Shown in pieces: positions 1 to 9,597 of a DNA stretch of 64,000 nucleotides (position 1 is the first letter of the stretch; each line of letters begins with the position of its first letter). The DNA lies in the NCBI GenBank assembly GCA_930367215.1, contig OV884057.1, positions 266,122,339 through 266,186,338 of the forward strand, in the 5' to 3' direction. The notes beneath the pieces are model-generated. The model ran no database searches and had not been told where the DNA came from. It was given only the letters and a program-made list of their open reading frames with translations. The position numbers and the translations under genes are program-made. The stretch is from Pollenia angustigena (taxonomy: Eukaryota; Arthropoda; Insecta; Diptera; Polleniidae).

Positions 1-834
1 GCAACTAATATAGAGCTGAACATCGTCTGCATACAATCTTACCCTACAATGCTCAAGCTTATTCTGAAGATCATTCACGTATAACGAAAAAAGTAATGGG
101 CCTAAAATTGAACCTTGCGGAACACCACGACTCAATGGCAAAGAGCCCGAAACTGATGTAGTTGTTTCAACATATTGATATCTATCTGTTAGATATGAAT
201 ATATAAGACTTGTGGCAGTTGATGCAAATCTAAACATATGGTTAAGTTTAAGACACAATATATTATGGTCAACCATATCGAACGCTCTGGAATGATCCAA
301 GAGAACTAAAAATGTAACATTATTGCAGTCTACTTGTTGTCTTATATCCTCAGAAACATCTATCAGTGCCGTGATACAGCTGTGATTTTTACGAAAACCA
401 GATTGCCGATCAGTGAGCATATTGTTGGTTTCAAGATACTGTGAGACTTGGTTATGAATCAATCTTTGAAAAGCCTTAGATAAAAATGGTAAGATTGCTA
501 TCGGCCTATAATCAGCATGAGTTTTCGGTATAGGAATAATCTTAGCAAGTTTCCATATTTTGGGATAGCAGCTAGTTGTGCAAATCTTATTGAAAACAAA
601 TGTTATAAATGGAAGCAGTCTTGGAATGAGAATTTTAATAAACCTAGGATCAATTCCATCCACACCAATTGCATTGGATTTTATTGACAACAGGCTGGAT
701 AAGACATCATATTGGCTTACGTTTGCAAAATTGAAACCATTGTCTAAAATGTCACTAGAGAAATGGTAGTAGTCAGAAATTGGTTGGACATTTGGAGTAT
801 TTAAAAATTGTGCATTTAAAGTATTTGCATCGGC
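1..834 (-). pseudogene. ORF2 reverse transcriptase domain of the non-LTR retrotransposon (open to the window edge)
   Basis: On the minus strand this stretch is open for 278 codons with no stop, although it starts without a Met because a hAT element cut it off from the endonuclease part. RT motifs occur in order: AIGVDGIDPRFIK, KIIPIPK followed by DYRPIAILPFLSKAFQRL, TDRQSGFRKNHSC, LVLLDHSRAFDMVDH (motif A, Asp), RGVPQGSILGPLLFSLYVND (motif B) and YADDVQLY (motif C, the catalytic Asp pair). All key residues are present. The rest of the thumb and the 3' end lie before base 1. It is a pseudogene by context rather than by damage in this segment. Confidence 0.85.
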
Positions 835-959
835 CAGGCGCGGATCCAGCTCGAGCCTTACGGGGGGAAATTTTGTATGATACAAAAAAGCAAAAAACTT
901 GTATTAAAAATAAAAAACAAAACAATAAGGTTAAATAAAATATAAAATTAATCTTTTTA

Positions 960-3345
960 AATAAATAAATGTGATTTCCTTGTGAGACAAATATATAGTA
1001 CAGTCTATCTTCGGTCATTGTTGATCTGAGCCATGTTTTTATTCGACGATGGGTAGGAAATAACCTCTCGCTCGTAGTATTACTGACGAGCATTGACACG
1101 AAAATTTGAAATATTATTCTTAGATTTGGGTAGATATCTTCATCACAGTTAATTAAAACATTTACAATGTTATCTGATAGATTTTCAGATATTTTCCATG
1201 TTTGTTGCCAATGCAACAGCTCAGGCTCAAGTTAAGATGTGTTAATCTCGCTTATCAAACATAATCAGCTTATCAGCTAGTTGTGGTTTTAAAATAAATG
1301 GTATAATATTTAATGGAATATAAGACTCGATGTATAATTTAATTTTTATTTTAAAAAATATGTATTTCGACGATCATTAATACAATAATTGTTACCAAAT
1401 ACTACCCCACCCCTGATCTCTTAATGTTATACATGAATTAAACATTATTTTTGAGCTTAAAATAGCACTTACAGCAGACTCATCACAATATAAATTTCGT
1501 TAAAAAAAAATTTAATATTGATTCATACATTCAAAAATAATCACAAAATTAGTTTATATATATAATTTGTTTTGTTAAAATAAATAAAATTGGGTTTATT
1601 ATAGGTATAGTACTGAAAAACTGTAGCGTGCGTTGTAAGGCGTGCGTCACAAAGGGTTCACGGCTTTTATAAAAAAATTACAACATTTTTAAGCTTCGAA
1701 TAAGTGATTTTAGAGTTCTCTCATATTCACCTTTCTTTTAGGAATTAGACTTTGTATACCTTATGATCCAAAATTCGATAAAAATTAGGAAAACACACTT
1801 CAACTTTTAAAGTTGCTTCTAATTTTTGTGGCGTGCATCACAAAACATTGTGATCAATTATTTCGCAACAAAAGCCTGCTAAGTAATTATGATATATGCC
1901 ATTCGTAAGTACATGTTAATGTCACTAAGTACTATATGAGCCGTTTATTTTGAAAGTGGCATTAGTCACTTTTTCAAAAAAAATCGAGTTAATAATAATA
2001 TAATAATAAATAATAATAATAAATAATAATAATAATAAATACTGAGAAAAATATCACTATCATGATGTATCAAATACAAGTGAATCTTCTCGAAAGTTAG
2101 CATCCATATTTTTAAACGTGTTAAAACGCAAACCCTTAAATATCTCGACTTAAAAACCGAAATGACTTATGCCACTTTCAAAATAAACGGCTCATATATA
2201 AGTTGAAGCTATCTCTTTTGAAATGCCAAAAAAAGTTTATATATCAATCAGAAAACACGAGTGAATGTAGCGTTCGTTACGCAGGATTTGCCCATATGAC
2301 TTGATTTTACTTTGAGGTAGAAGTTTAAGTATGTTCAAAACATTTAGGATATCTATTGGGAAAGGTGTTTCGAAATCTTCTAAAATAAATTCAATAAGAG
2401 GAATGTAACCTACAACTCGGTAGTAATCTTCAACATTTTGGAAGTGATTATTACGTTCAAATCTTGTCTTTTCGATTGGAACCTCGATCTGAACGCAAAT
2501 AACTTTAACTTTTTCAAAAATCGCTTTAAATTGTTCTTCGGCTTTCTATCCTTTCTCTTCAAGGCACATGATTAATGTTTTGATCAGGCTTGATCCTTTT
2601 TGAAGATCAATATCGTGCTTTTGTAAAATGATACTTAGTGGCTGTGTTACAATAAGTATCACACTGAATATGTATATTCCGCAAATAAGTTAAAAAGTAC
2701 TAAGGAGTTCCTTTATATAAAGGAAGAGATACTATCTTTCCACTCAGACTTTTTTTCCAAAGCTTCTACTATATGATGTACACTTGTTGCAAAGTGTAAA
2801 GCTGAGTCGTGACGGTCCACCCATCTTGTCTCGCATAATGTAGAGAGCTTGGCTCCCAAATACTTTACTTAAACTGTGTTTTGCCTGGGATGATTATATT
2901 TAAAAAATGTTGTCGTTTCTTTAACAAATGATACAACTTTTTGTATTAGTGGCACTTTATTGCTTTTAGTAATTGAGTTGTTTGATTTATGGGAATAGCA
3001 TGGCGTTTGTTTCGCATTTGTCGCGGTTTCCAGGATTTTTTAACACCCATTTGTTCCAACTCCTACACAATTTTTTAGGTCAAGACCAAAATTTGTGAAA
3101 GCTTTAAGAACTATTGATGATAGTGCCTTCGCATCACTTGACACATCAACGTCATCCATATACTTTGAAGCCTCTTCAAATGCTTTTACAACAAAGCCAA
3201 TAAATTCATCCCTAACAACTTTTTTGTTGTACGTTGAAATATCTTAAAAATAAGGAAATCTGGCTTTTCGCCGACAAATCCGTGCTTTCGTCAAAAATTA
3301 TCGAATAGAATTTTGATTCATATAACACATATATACATAAATATT
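960..3345 (-). pseudogene. Decayed hAT transposase (DUF4371 / ZMYM-like lineage)
   Basis: Minus-strand pieces in order from N to C are: IIFDESTDLSAKSQISL (near 3310), DEFIGFVVKAFEEASKY, LKNCVGVGTNG, GAKLSTLCETRWVDRHDSA (near 2830), a segment with EDYYRVVGYIPLIEFILEDF (near 2420), and the C-terminal dimerisation region NLRIIFQIFVSMLVSNTTSER followed by RRIKTWLRSTMTEDRL (near 1000-1130). These match the hAT transposase fold with an inserted helical domain of the DUF4371/zinc-finger-MYM type as I know the family. The pieces are in different frames, with stops between, and the small inverted-repeat element at 1935-2196 splits them. The C-terminal frame reads on into LINE sequence, which is meaningless. 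Non-functional. Confidence 0.8.
1935..2196. mobile_element. Small inverted-repeat element (MITE) nested in the hAT
   Basis: The two ends share inverted repeats of about 33 bases containing GAGCCGTTTATTTTGAAAGT and then GGCATTAGTCA or GGCATAAGTCA. The ends are flanked by TA, compatible with a Tc1/mariner-type MITE, but the surrounding TATATA makes the exact edge ambiguous. The centre holds a TAA/AAT microsatellite (about 1990-2040). It carries no coding frame and lies between conserved pieces of the hAT transposase, so it is a later insertion. Confidence 0.6.
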
Positions 3346-3724
3346 GCATGTACTAAGGCTTATTAATAATTCAATCGCACGCATTATCAAGTCAGACGTT
3401 TAGTCTTTCGATATAGATGGCACCTGCTGGGATTGAATGTAGAATAATAAGTATTTGAATACGGTAAACTAGATGTTTCATTGGAAATATCTAATAAATA
3501 ACTATAAGGATTAAGATTTGGATACTTATTGAAAATTTCGTTAGAGATTCAATAAAAAAAAAACAAAAAATCTTGCTGGGATTTCCAAAAATTTTGTACT
3601 TTAAAAAAAATTATTAATATTAGGAATTCTTGTATTATCGAAATTAACAAAACTTGTTTTTATAATTTACGGGGGGGAAATTTCCTTATTCCCCCCCCCC
3701 CCTGAATCCGCGCCTGGCATCGGC

Positions 3725-4922
3725 TGTACATTGTTCTTGAACACCAGGCTTGCCAATACCAATTTCGCGTATCGTTTGCCACTTTTTCTTCGAGTCTATG
3801 GCGTCGAGAACTTTGAGGCATAAAAGTCAGATTTGGCATTTTTAATTAGTCTGTTGCTTATCCTACGTGATACTCGGTATTCTTCATACAATTCTGCGGT
3901 TCTAAAACGTTTCCACCGAGCATATAGGGAATCTCTGCGACTAATCGCTTGTTCTATTTCGTGAGAAAACCAGGGCTTATTGTTTCGATTTACAATTTTT
4001 GTTCTTAAGGGAACCGCAAGATTATATAAATAATCTAGATTGTTCTGTAGAAATGAGAGCTGATCGTCCACAGAAATTAAATTATATGGCACGCTCCAAT
4101 CAATACTAGAGAATTCTACTTCTAACCTACTATAATCAATGTTTTTAAAGTCCCGATATCTAATAAATCGTTCAGGTGAATAAAGCGGAAAATATACGTT
4201 ATGAAAATTAGGTCATGGCGCGAGAAGCACGAGGCAGACAATTGGTCATAAAGTAGCACCTTCGCAATATCACTGACAAAGAAAAGATCAAGAAGTGTGT
4301 TGTTTGTACTTGTAAAATGTGTAGCATTATTTGTGTTTGGGGAATTAAGCCCAAGTGAAAACATATTGTCAGTTAGATAAGGGTTTACTAAAATATTTGA
4401 ATTAAAATCGCCTGTAATAATTACATCCTCATAAGAGACTGTGTATGTTTCCAGAGCGTTCATAAAACTCTCCATACAAATATGATTACTGGGCCTATAA
4501 ACACAACCTAAAAGTAGCTTCCTTCCCTCACAACTAACTTCCAGGAGTAAATATTCTATCAAATTTGCAGGTCTTTCGCTACCAGTGGCCATAACATTAT
4601 CTGATTTTCCGATAACTTTAATTGCAATTCCTTTTTTCACATAAATTGCCACACCTCCATACCCATTTCGGTCAACCCTTCTGATATTGTATCCTTGCAA
4701 AGAAACAGATAAATCAGTGAACTCAGGTTTAAACCATGTCTCAGATACACATATTATATCAACGCCGGAGTTCTCAAAAATAAATCTAAACTCTTCAATC
4801 TTAGGTCTCAAGCTTTGGGCATTGATGTGACATACCCTAATACCTCTCCTTTGATTAGCCAAAATTTTTATCATCGTCCCAATCGCGTCTCTAGAACGAA
4901 CCCTATTATTCACATTGTTCAT
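3725..4922 (-). pseudogene. ORF2 endonuclease domain and linker of the non-LTR retrotransposon, frameshifted
   Basis: Translation from 4922 gives an APE-type endonuclease: VCHINAQSL (Asn motif), VDIICVSETWF (catalytic Glu), YGGVAIYVKKG, VIITGDFNSN (GDFN motif) and SRHDLIFITY (the terminal catalytic His). It would nick target DNA to prime reverse transcription. Near 4195 the frame shifts: the encoded protein resumes as FPLYSPERFIRYRDFKN and continues through 4092-3796. A second shift near 3805 moves the frame into a KVLDAIDSKKKWQTI segment leading to the hAT insertion at 3724. The two frameshifts and the hAT insertion make it non-functional. The family frame is clear in all three pieces. Confidence 0.85.
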
Positions 4923-5142
4923 TGGTGTTTACTGTTAGGTAAGAAAAAGAAAATGTAACGCACGAGGAGTATATTAAATTCATATTTCCCGATAATATAT
5001 TAAGATCGTTAATAGAATAAATAAAGTATAAAGAATAACATATAACTAACATAATTGACAATGTAAAAATTTTAGAAAAATTGGAAAATATGGCAAAAAG
5101 TTCAATCAAGAACAATAAAGAAGCAATGAAATAATTCTTATA

Positions 5143-6162
5143 TTAGGATTGCCTGTCATCAGCAACATCATGGTCACCAGCATTCGAAAACGATCCGTCT
5201 GGAACACGAAATAAGTTGTTGAGATGTTCCAACTCATCAATATGTATTGGTTGGTCATTTGCAGACGACTTGACATAAACCAAGCCACGCATAGTAAAAG
5301 CACTATGTATGCGCTTATCCTTTTTAAGGCGAGTAGCAGCGCGTAGAATTTTAAAATTGGTAGAAGTAAGGTTTTCATTAACATAAAATTTGTTATCAGA
5401 ATTTACACCAATATGTCTCAGTGTGAAGAAAAACCGCGGATTAACTTTACGCCAGTTAGCAAGTGTTTTTAGAAAATAGTTTTTATCATAAGGTGACCAA
5501 AACTTAACAATTATTACCGCATCTCTCGAGTCCGATGCATGTTTATTATTATGATTTTGTAGCCGATAAATCGTTTTAATTGCAGGAACCGAAGTATTGA
5601 TTGTTTCACAGATTTTATCAAAAATTTCTGATACATTTTCATTTTGGTTGTAAGGAATTTCATTAAGTCTTAATTCGCACGCCACATTTAAGTTTTCTTG
5701 TTGTTTAACTTTGAACTTTAATGCTTTTATTTCGTCCTGCATAGTTTTTATGTTAACCGCAACTGTTTCCAATTTATCAACTCTTTCAGTAACACTATTA
5801 AGTTCATTTATAATGCTGTTAAAGCTTTTGTTTATCTCACTTATCAAACGATTTTCACACTCACGAAACATAGTTTGTATGGATGTATGCAATTGTTCAG
5901 TTAATTTTTCAAAACGTTTATCCATAATTTGCATGAGCTTGAGCGGAGAATTTCCATTATTCAAGTAAAGAGATTCCGAGTTTGTACGAGAATTCGGTGT
6001 ATTTTCAAAAAAAGTTGCTTGCATAACTTCTCTTAAACGTCTTGGCGTGCGAGCATCTGCAGAATTATCCATAATATTGGATGTTCGTTGTTGCTTACTC
6101 TGCTTCTGTTGTTTATTAATTTTTTTGTTGATGTTTTGACTTCTCAGCTTAGAAGTATACAT
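5143..6162 (-). CDS. ORF1 of the non-LTR retrotransposon (RNA-binding, coiled-coil protein)
   Basis: The frame has 339 codons and no internal stop. The N-terminus is basic and Gln/Lys-rich; a second Met about 30 residues in (near 6072) is an alternative start. Residues ~80-165 are heptad-rich and probably form a coiled coil. Residues ~165-330 look like the RRM plus C-terminal module of L1 ORF1p-like or baculovirus-FP-like proteins, with a segment reading LRLNEIPYNQNENVSEIF, then a VIIVKFWSPYDK strand and a YVNENLTSTNFKILRAA stretch. Such proteins package the element RNA and act as chaperones in the RNP. No CCHC zinc knuckle is visible, unlike typical Jockey ORF1. It lies 220 bp upstream of ORF2. 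The frame may still be translatable, but the element is dead because ORF2 is broken. Confidence 0.75.
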   Translation of the reverse strand: MYTSKLRSQNINKKINKQQKQSKQQRTSNIMDNSADARTPRRLREVMQATFFENTPNSRTNSESLYLNNGNSPLKLMQIMDKRFEKLTEQLHTSIQTMFRECENRLISEINKSFNSIINELNSVTERVDKLETVAVNIKTMQDEIKALKFKVKQQENLNVACELRLNEIPYNQNENVSEIFDKICETINTSVPAIKTIYRLQNHNNKHASDSRDAVIIVKFWSPYDKNYFLKTLANWRKVNPRFFFTLRHIGVNSDNKFYVNENLTSTNFKILRAATRLKKDKRIHSAFTMRGLVYVKSSANDQPIHIDELEHLNNLFRVPDGSFSNAGDHDVADDRQS

Positions 6163-6250
6163 TGAAGTAAAGTTTGGCGCAATTATAATTGTTATATTTT
6201 TTTTGTTTGTTTTTTTTTCTGCTTTGTTCAGTTTTTCTCGACAGTAGAGA

Positions 6251-8292
6251 GATAATAAACAAAAATAAAAACAGTAGTTTTGTTGTATTTATTGTTCTTA
6301 ATTTTTATTGTTATTGTTAGAGTTTTGGATATTTAATTTACACAAGAGTAATGGCCATTTTCTCAATGTATCGACAAACTGCCTGTTACTTAATGTCAAC
6401 ATAAATTTACTGGACCGATAAACTGTCCGTTAACGATTTTGGTTTTCTCAATATACCGACAAAAAACATTGTTTTCAGCTGGCAACGCCACTCAAAATAC
6501 ATGTAAAAGTTGGGAGTCAGCTGATTGAATTTATCTGTACGACAAATAATTAAGTTCATGAAATTTAATTTTTCATTAAAGAAATTTATTATTTGTGATA
6601 TTCTCAAAAATTTATTTTAAATGAGTTTTAATTTGTTGGTGGTTAAGCATGTCTATAAGAATCAATAGACTTCAACCATATTTTTGAAAAGTTGCAAACA
6701 AAACCTCTTAGCCAGGATTATATATTTCAAATTACTTTGTTTCAGCATTATATAAACTAATATCTCTGCATTCGTCGATCACAACTAAAAACCTTCCATA
6801 ACATTGTTTGATTCCTTCAATTTTGTTTTAAGTTCTTGGTGTTTTACTAAATAAAACTGATGAATATTCCCATATCATTGATTCCACCGGTATGTTGTAC
6901 TTTTAAGCATGAAGATATGCTGAACTACTTAAGTTCTAGCATATCTAGCATGTTTAAGCAAAATTTAATTTGCGTCAAGTCTTTCTTGGCGTATATTTGT
7001 GTTGAGCTTATGGACTAATTAATGGTTATTAATAAGTCGTGACGCTGAAAAACCTTTGCAACTTATCATTTTAGGGCCCTTTAAGCGCCATTGTCATTTA
7101 AATCAGTTCGAAATATTACCAGAGATGACATCTTTATAAAAATATATATAATATTTAGAATACTGTCTAAACTGAATTTGTTTGTGTAGATTTAACTTTA
7201 TATTAAGGAAGTAACGAATACCGATACTTCCGAGTTATTTTGAGTTGGCCGATATATCAGTATCGGCGATTTTTTACTGGCGATGCAACGATACCTTTTT
7301 ATAGTTTTTGGATTAAACAATATAATTTTCAATGCTTAGTTTTTGCGTAACAGTTAAGAGCAATAACATATTCAAAAGCAAAGCAAAAAACAAACAGAAT
7401 AATAAATTGTCGTTTAATTATTAAGCTGGAGATCGGTCCACACCACGTGGTTTATGCGTATATTTATTTTTCTGACCTTTTTTCAAGACTCATACTAAAG
7501 TAGAAAGTAATCCTACTTTATGCTTCCGATAAGTAAATGCGTTTGCAGTGTAACTTGTCAATACAATTTTACATACTACTTGATGTGGACCTGCAGTTTT
7601 AGGCGTTTTGCTTTGCATCATGATAGTAAAATGTTCTCTCATTGATAAATCTTGTATGTATTTCTACGTTTTATGATTTTTCTGCCTATTTTTAATGATT
7701 TTTGCGAGAGTAGAAATCATTCAGTACAAATTTTGGGTTGAAAGTGTTGAAGACACGGTCACCCATACATCTAGTTAAAGTTCTGATAATTAATACGTAT
7801 TCGTATCGGTATCGCCGATATTTCTTTTTGAGTATCGATATTGTATCGGCAATTGTGATATTTTAATTAAATCATCTGGTATATGGATTAGATTATGTAC
7901 ATATATTCATAGTTTGCAGACCGAGGATTTATTAAATGTTAAACATATTTTGAAATGACGACTAGAAGTAAATAAAATTTAAAAACGTTTGTACATTTCA
8001 GCATCTAAGACATTCTTAAAAGCAATTGCTCCAGCAGAAATATAACCGGGGAAACCATAAATATGCCCTAAAAACGCGTTAAATGCGAATTGTTAAAAAT
8101 TTCACAAAAAAAAATCAACGTTGGTCATTTGAAGACAAAATTTTCAACAATTTAATAACAAAATTTAAAAAAAAACCTAAAAATATTATCGCTTAAGCTT
8201 ATATTAGGTTAAAATTCGTATAAGGGATGTTTACGCCGAATGTAATTTAGATATTAACATCCATATGGGTTTTTGTCTTAAATGGATTTTAG
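6251..8292. other. Eroded noncoding stretch, no gene seen
   Basis: AT-rich DNA with no convincing coding frame; the only frame here (6407-6607, minus) has no recognisable motif. At 7210-7290 and 7795-7855 there are oppositely oriented GATAC/CGATAT-rich tracts (a shared ATCGGTATCGCCGAT-like core), perhaps the two ends of a worn non-autonomous DNA element of about 650 bp; I could not define termini or a target duplication. Confidence 0.4.
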
Positions 8293-8390
8293 CAGGGCTG
8301 TGGAGTCGTCAGGAAATAGAGATAACTCCGACTCCGGCTCCATACGCTGCAATTTTTTGAGTATGACTCCAACTCCTAATCCAACCTTGA
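8293..8390 (+). repeat. hAT-like terminal sequence (CAGGGCTGTGGAGTC type)
   Basis: Starts CAGGGCTGTGGAGTCG and continues with repeated GACTCC/GGAGTC words (ACTCCGACTCCGGCTCC, then GACTCCAACTCC). This end type is familiar from many non-autonomous hAT elements. I do not find the matching opposite end in the next kilobase, so it is probably a truncated copy. Confidence 0.45.
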
Positions 8391-9198
8391 CGATACATTT
8401 TGTTGAGACTTAATTAATTGACCTTAAGTAACATGCAAATCTCGTTCTTTACACTTTATTCGGACCAAATAAGTTGAACATTTTGATTCTGAAGTGTTTT
8501 GCCAATCTTGACTCAACAGTTGAAAAATTTAAACCAACTTAAAATAAAAAAAAAAAAAAAAAACAATTAAGACTGCTGTATTTGGCTATGCCGAATCTTA
8601 AATGCCCTTCATCATGATGCGATAAGAACATAAAGTTATATAAAAAGCGTTCTTTAGATATAAAAAAACATATTTTGAGCCATGCCCATATCACAAAATC
8701 AAAAAATTGAGATAAGTCCGTTTCCTGTTTTGCCAAAATGTATGTCTTAAATTCGTCTTCACTTGCAGAAGTTTTTTGTTAGCGGTATTCGCTCTTGGTA
8801 GTAATCTTTTTAATTAAAAAAAGAAGAAACCCACACATGCGTGAATGTATTATATATATATATATATAAGAACATATTATTATATATGAAAATATATAAA
8901 AAAAAAAAACAAAAAAAAACTTTAAAAAACAAAAACTGATAAATTTTTTTTTAAATTAACAAATACTTATGTGTAGTTTATAGAACACGAGCGCCTTACT
9001 CGTCCGTTCAACTTACATTTAAAACAAAAACAAAATTTCGAAATTTGTTCTATAAACACCACATTACTCTTAACCAGTTGACAATTGAAACACATAGACG
9101 GTTGTCGTTAATATGAGTCAATAAAACATGGAACATTTTTGTAATGGTAAATTGAAGTATGTGTTTGTTGTTTGTGTATAATAGGTGAAGAATCATCA
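8391..9198. other. Low-complexity AT-rich stretch
   Basis: Contains an A-run at 8548-8562, a (TA)n microsatellite near 8853-8868 and two A-rich tracts near 8900-8930. The minus-strand frame at 8539-8736 ends in poly-Phe encoded by the A-run and is not a gene. Nothing else is recognised. Confidence 0.5.
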
Positions 9199-9393
9199 TC
9201 ATATATATTATTTCTAAAGCACTTTTTTTTGTCGGTTGCAAATATCTCCCATACCACCGCATCAAATTTAATGAATGATATCTCATTTTAAAGCTTATTT
9301 CTAACACTAATGACGAAAAATAATTTGAAATTGAAAAATTAATATATTCATTGATAAAAATTATGGTGCGAAATATTCGCACGGGTCATCTAG
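9199..9393 (+). mobile_element. Short non-autonomous Helitron, copy 1
   Basis: It is 195 bp long, begins with TC (TCATATATATTATTTC) and ends with CTAG. Twenty-odd bases before the end lies the perfect stem GTGCGAA-ATA-TTCGCAC, followed by GGGTCATCTAG. This TC...hairpin...CTRR layout defines Helitrons, which copy by rolling circle and leave no target duplication. It is followed with no spacer by an almost identical second copy. Confidence 0.7.
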
Positions 9394-9588
9394 TCATATA
9401 TATTATTTCTAAAGCACTTTTTTTTGTCGGTTGCAAATATCTTCCATACCACCGCATCAAATTTAATGAATGATATCTCATTTTAAAGCTTATTTCTAAC
9501 ACTAATGACGAAAAATAATTAGAAATTGAAAAATTAATATTTTCATTGATAAAAATTATGGTGCGAAATATTCGCACGGGTCATCTAG
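9394..9588 (+). mobile_element. Short non-autonomous Helitron, copy 2 (head-to-tail with copy 1)
   Basis: Same 195-bp length and ends as the preceding copy, with only a few base differences (for example a T for a C in the cccatacc region and TATTTTC for TATATTC). It begins directly after the CTAG of copy 1, a head-to-tail arrangement known for Helitrons and explained by read-through of the termination signal. Confidence 0.7.
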
Positions 9589-9597
9589 TATATAATA

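Larger units (their letters stand above)
835..3716 (-). mobile_element. hAT DNA transposon inserted in the LINE ORF2, 8-bp target duplication
   Basis: The element begins CAGGCGCGGATCCAG and its other end, reverse-complemented, reads CAGGCGCGGATTCAG, so 14 of 15 terminal bases match. It is flanked by the 8-bp direct repeat GCATCGGC at 827-834 and 3717-3724, the hallmark of hAT. Removing the element and one repeat joins the LINE linker to the RT in the expected frame. Just inside each end is a similar G-run tract (ttacggggggaaa near 857, ttacgggggggaaa near 3666), here in the same orientation. A C-run follows at 3690-3702. The transposase remnant is on the minus strand. Confidence 0.9.
1..6250 (-). 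mobile_element. Non-LTR retrotransposon of the Jockey/CR1 type, cut by the window edge and split by a hAT insertion
   Basis: Minus-strand order is a 5' leader, ORF1, a 220-bp spacer, ORF2 endonuclease, a linker, then reverse transcriptase running off base 1. The 3' end is outside the window. The 5' limit near 6250 is approximate, judged from the leader upstream of ORF1. The element is broken at 835-3716 by a hAT transposon and by two frameshifts in ORF2 (near 4195 and 3805). The endonuclease and RT motifs are of the APE-endonuclease LINE type. The ORF1 type (coiled coil plus RRM-like, no CCHC knuckles visible) leaves Jockey versus CR1 assignment open. Confidence 0.85.

Noticed and set aside
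773..1216. A single 147-codon gene
   Set aside because: The frame fuses the hAT transposase C-terminus to LINE sequence beyond the hAT end at 835; the tail is meaningless.
6407..6607. Small host gene
   Set aside because: 66 codons, no motif, no supporting signals, in eroded AT-rich DNA.
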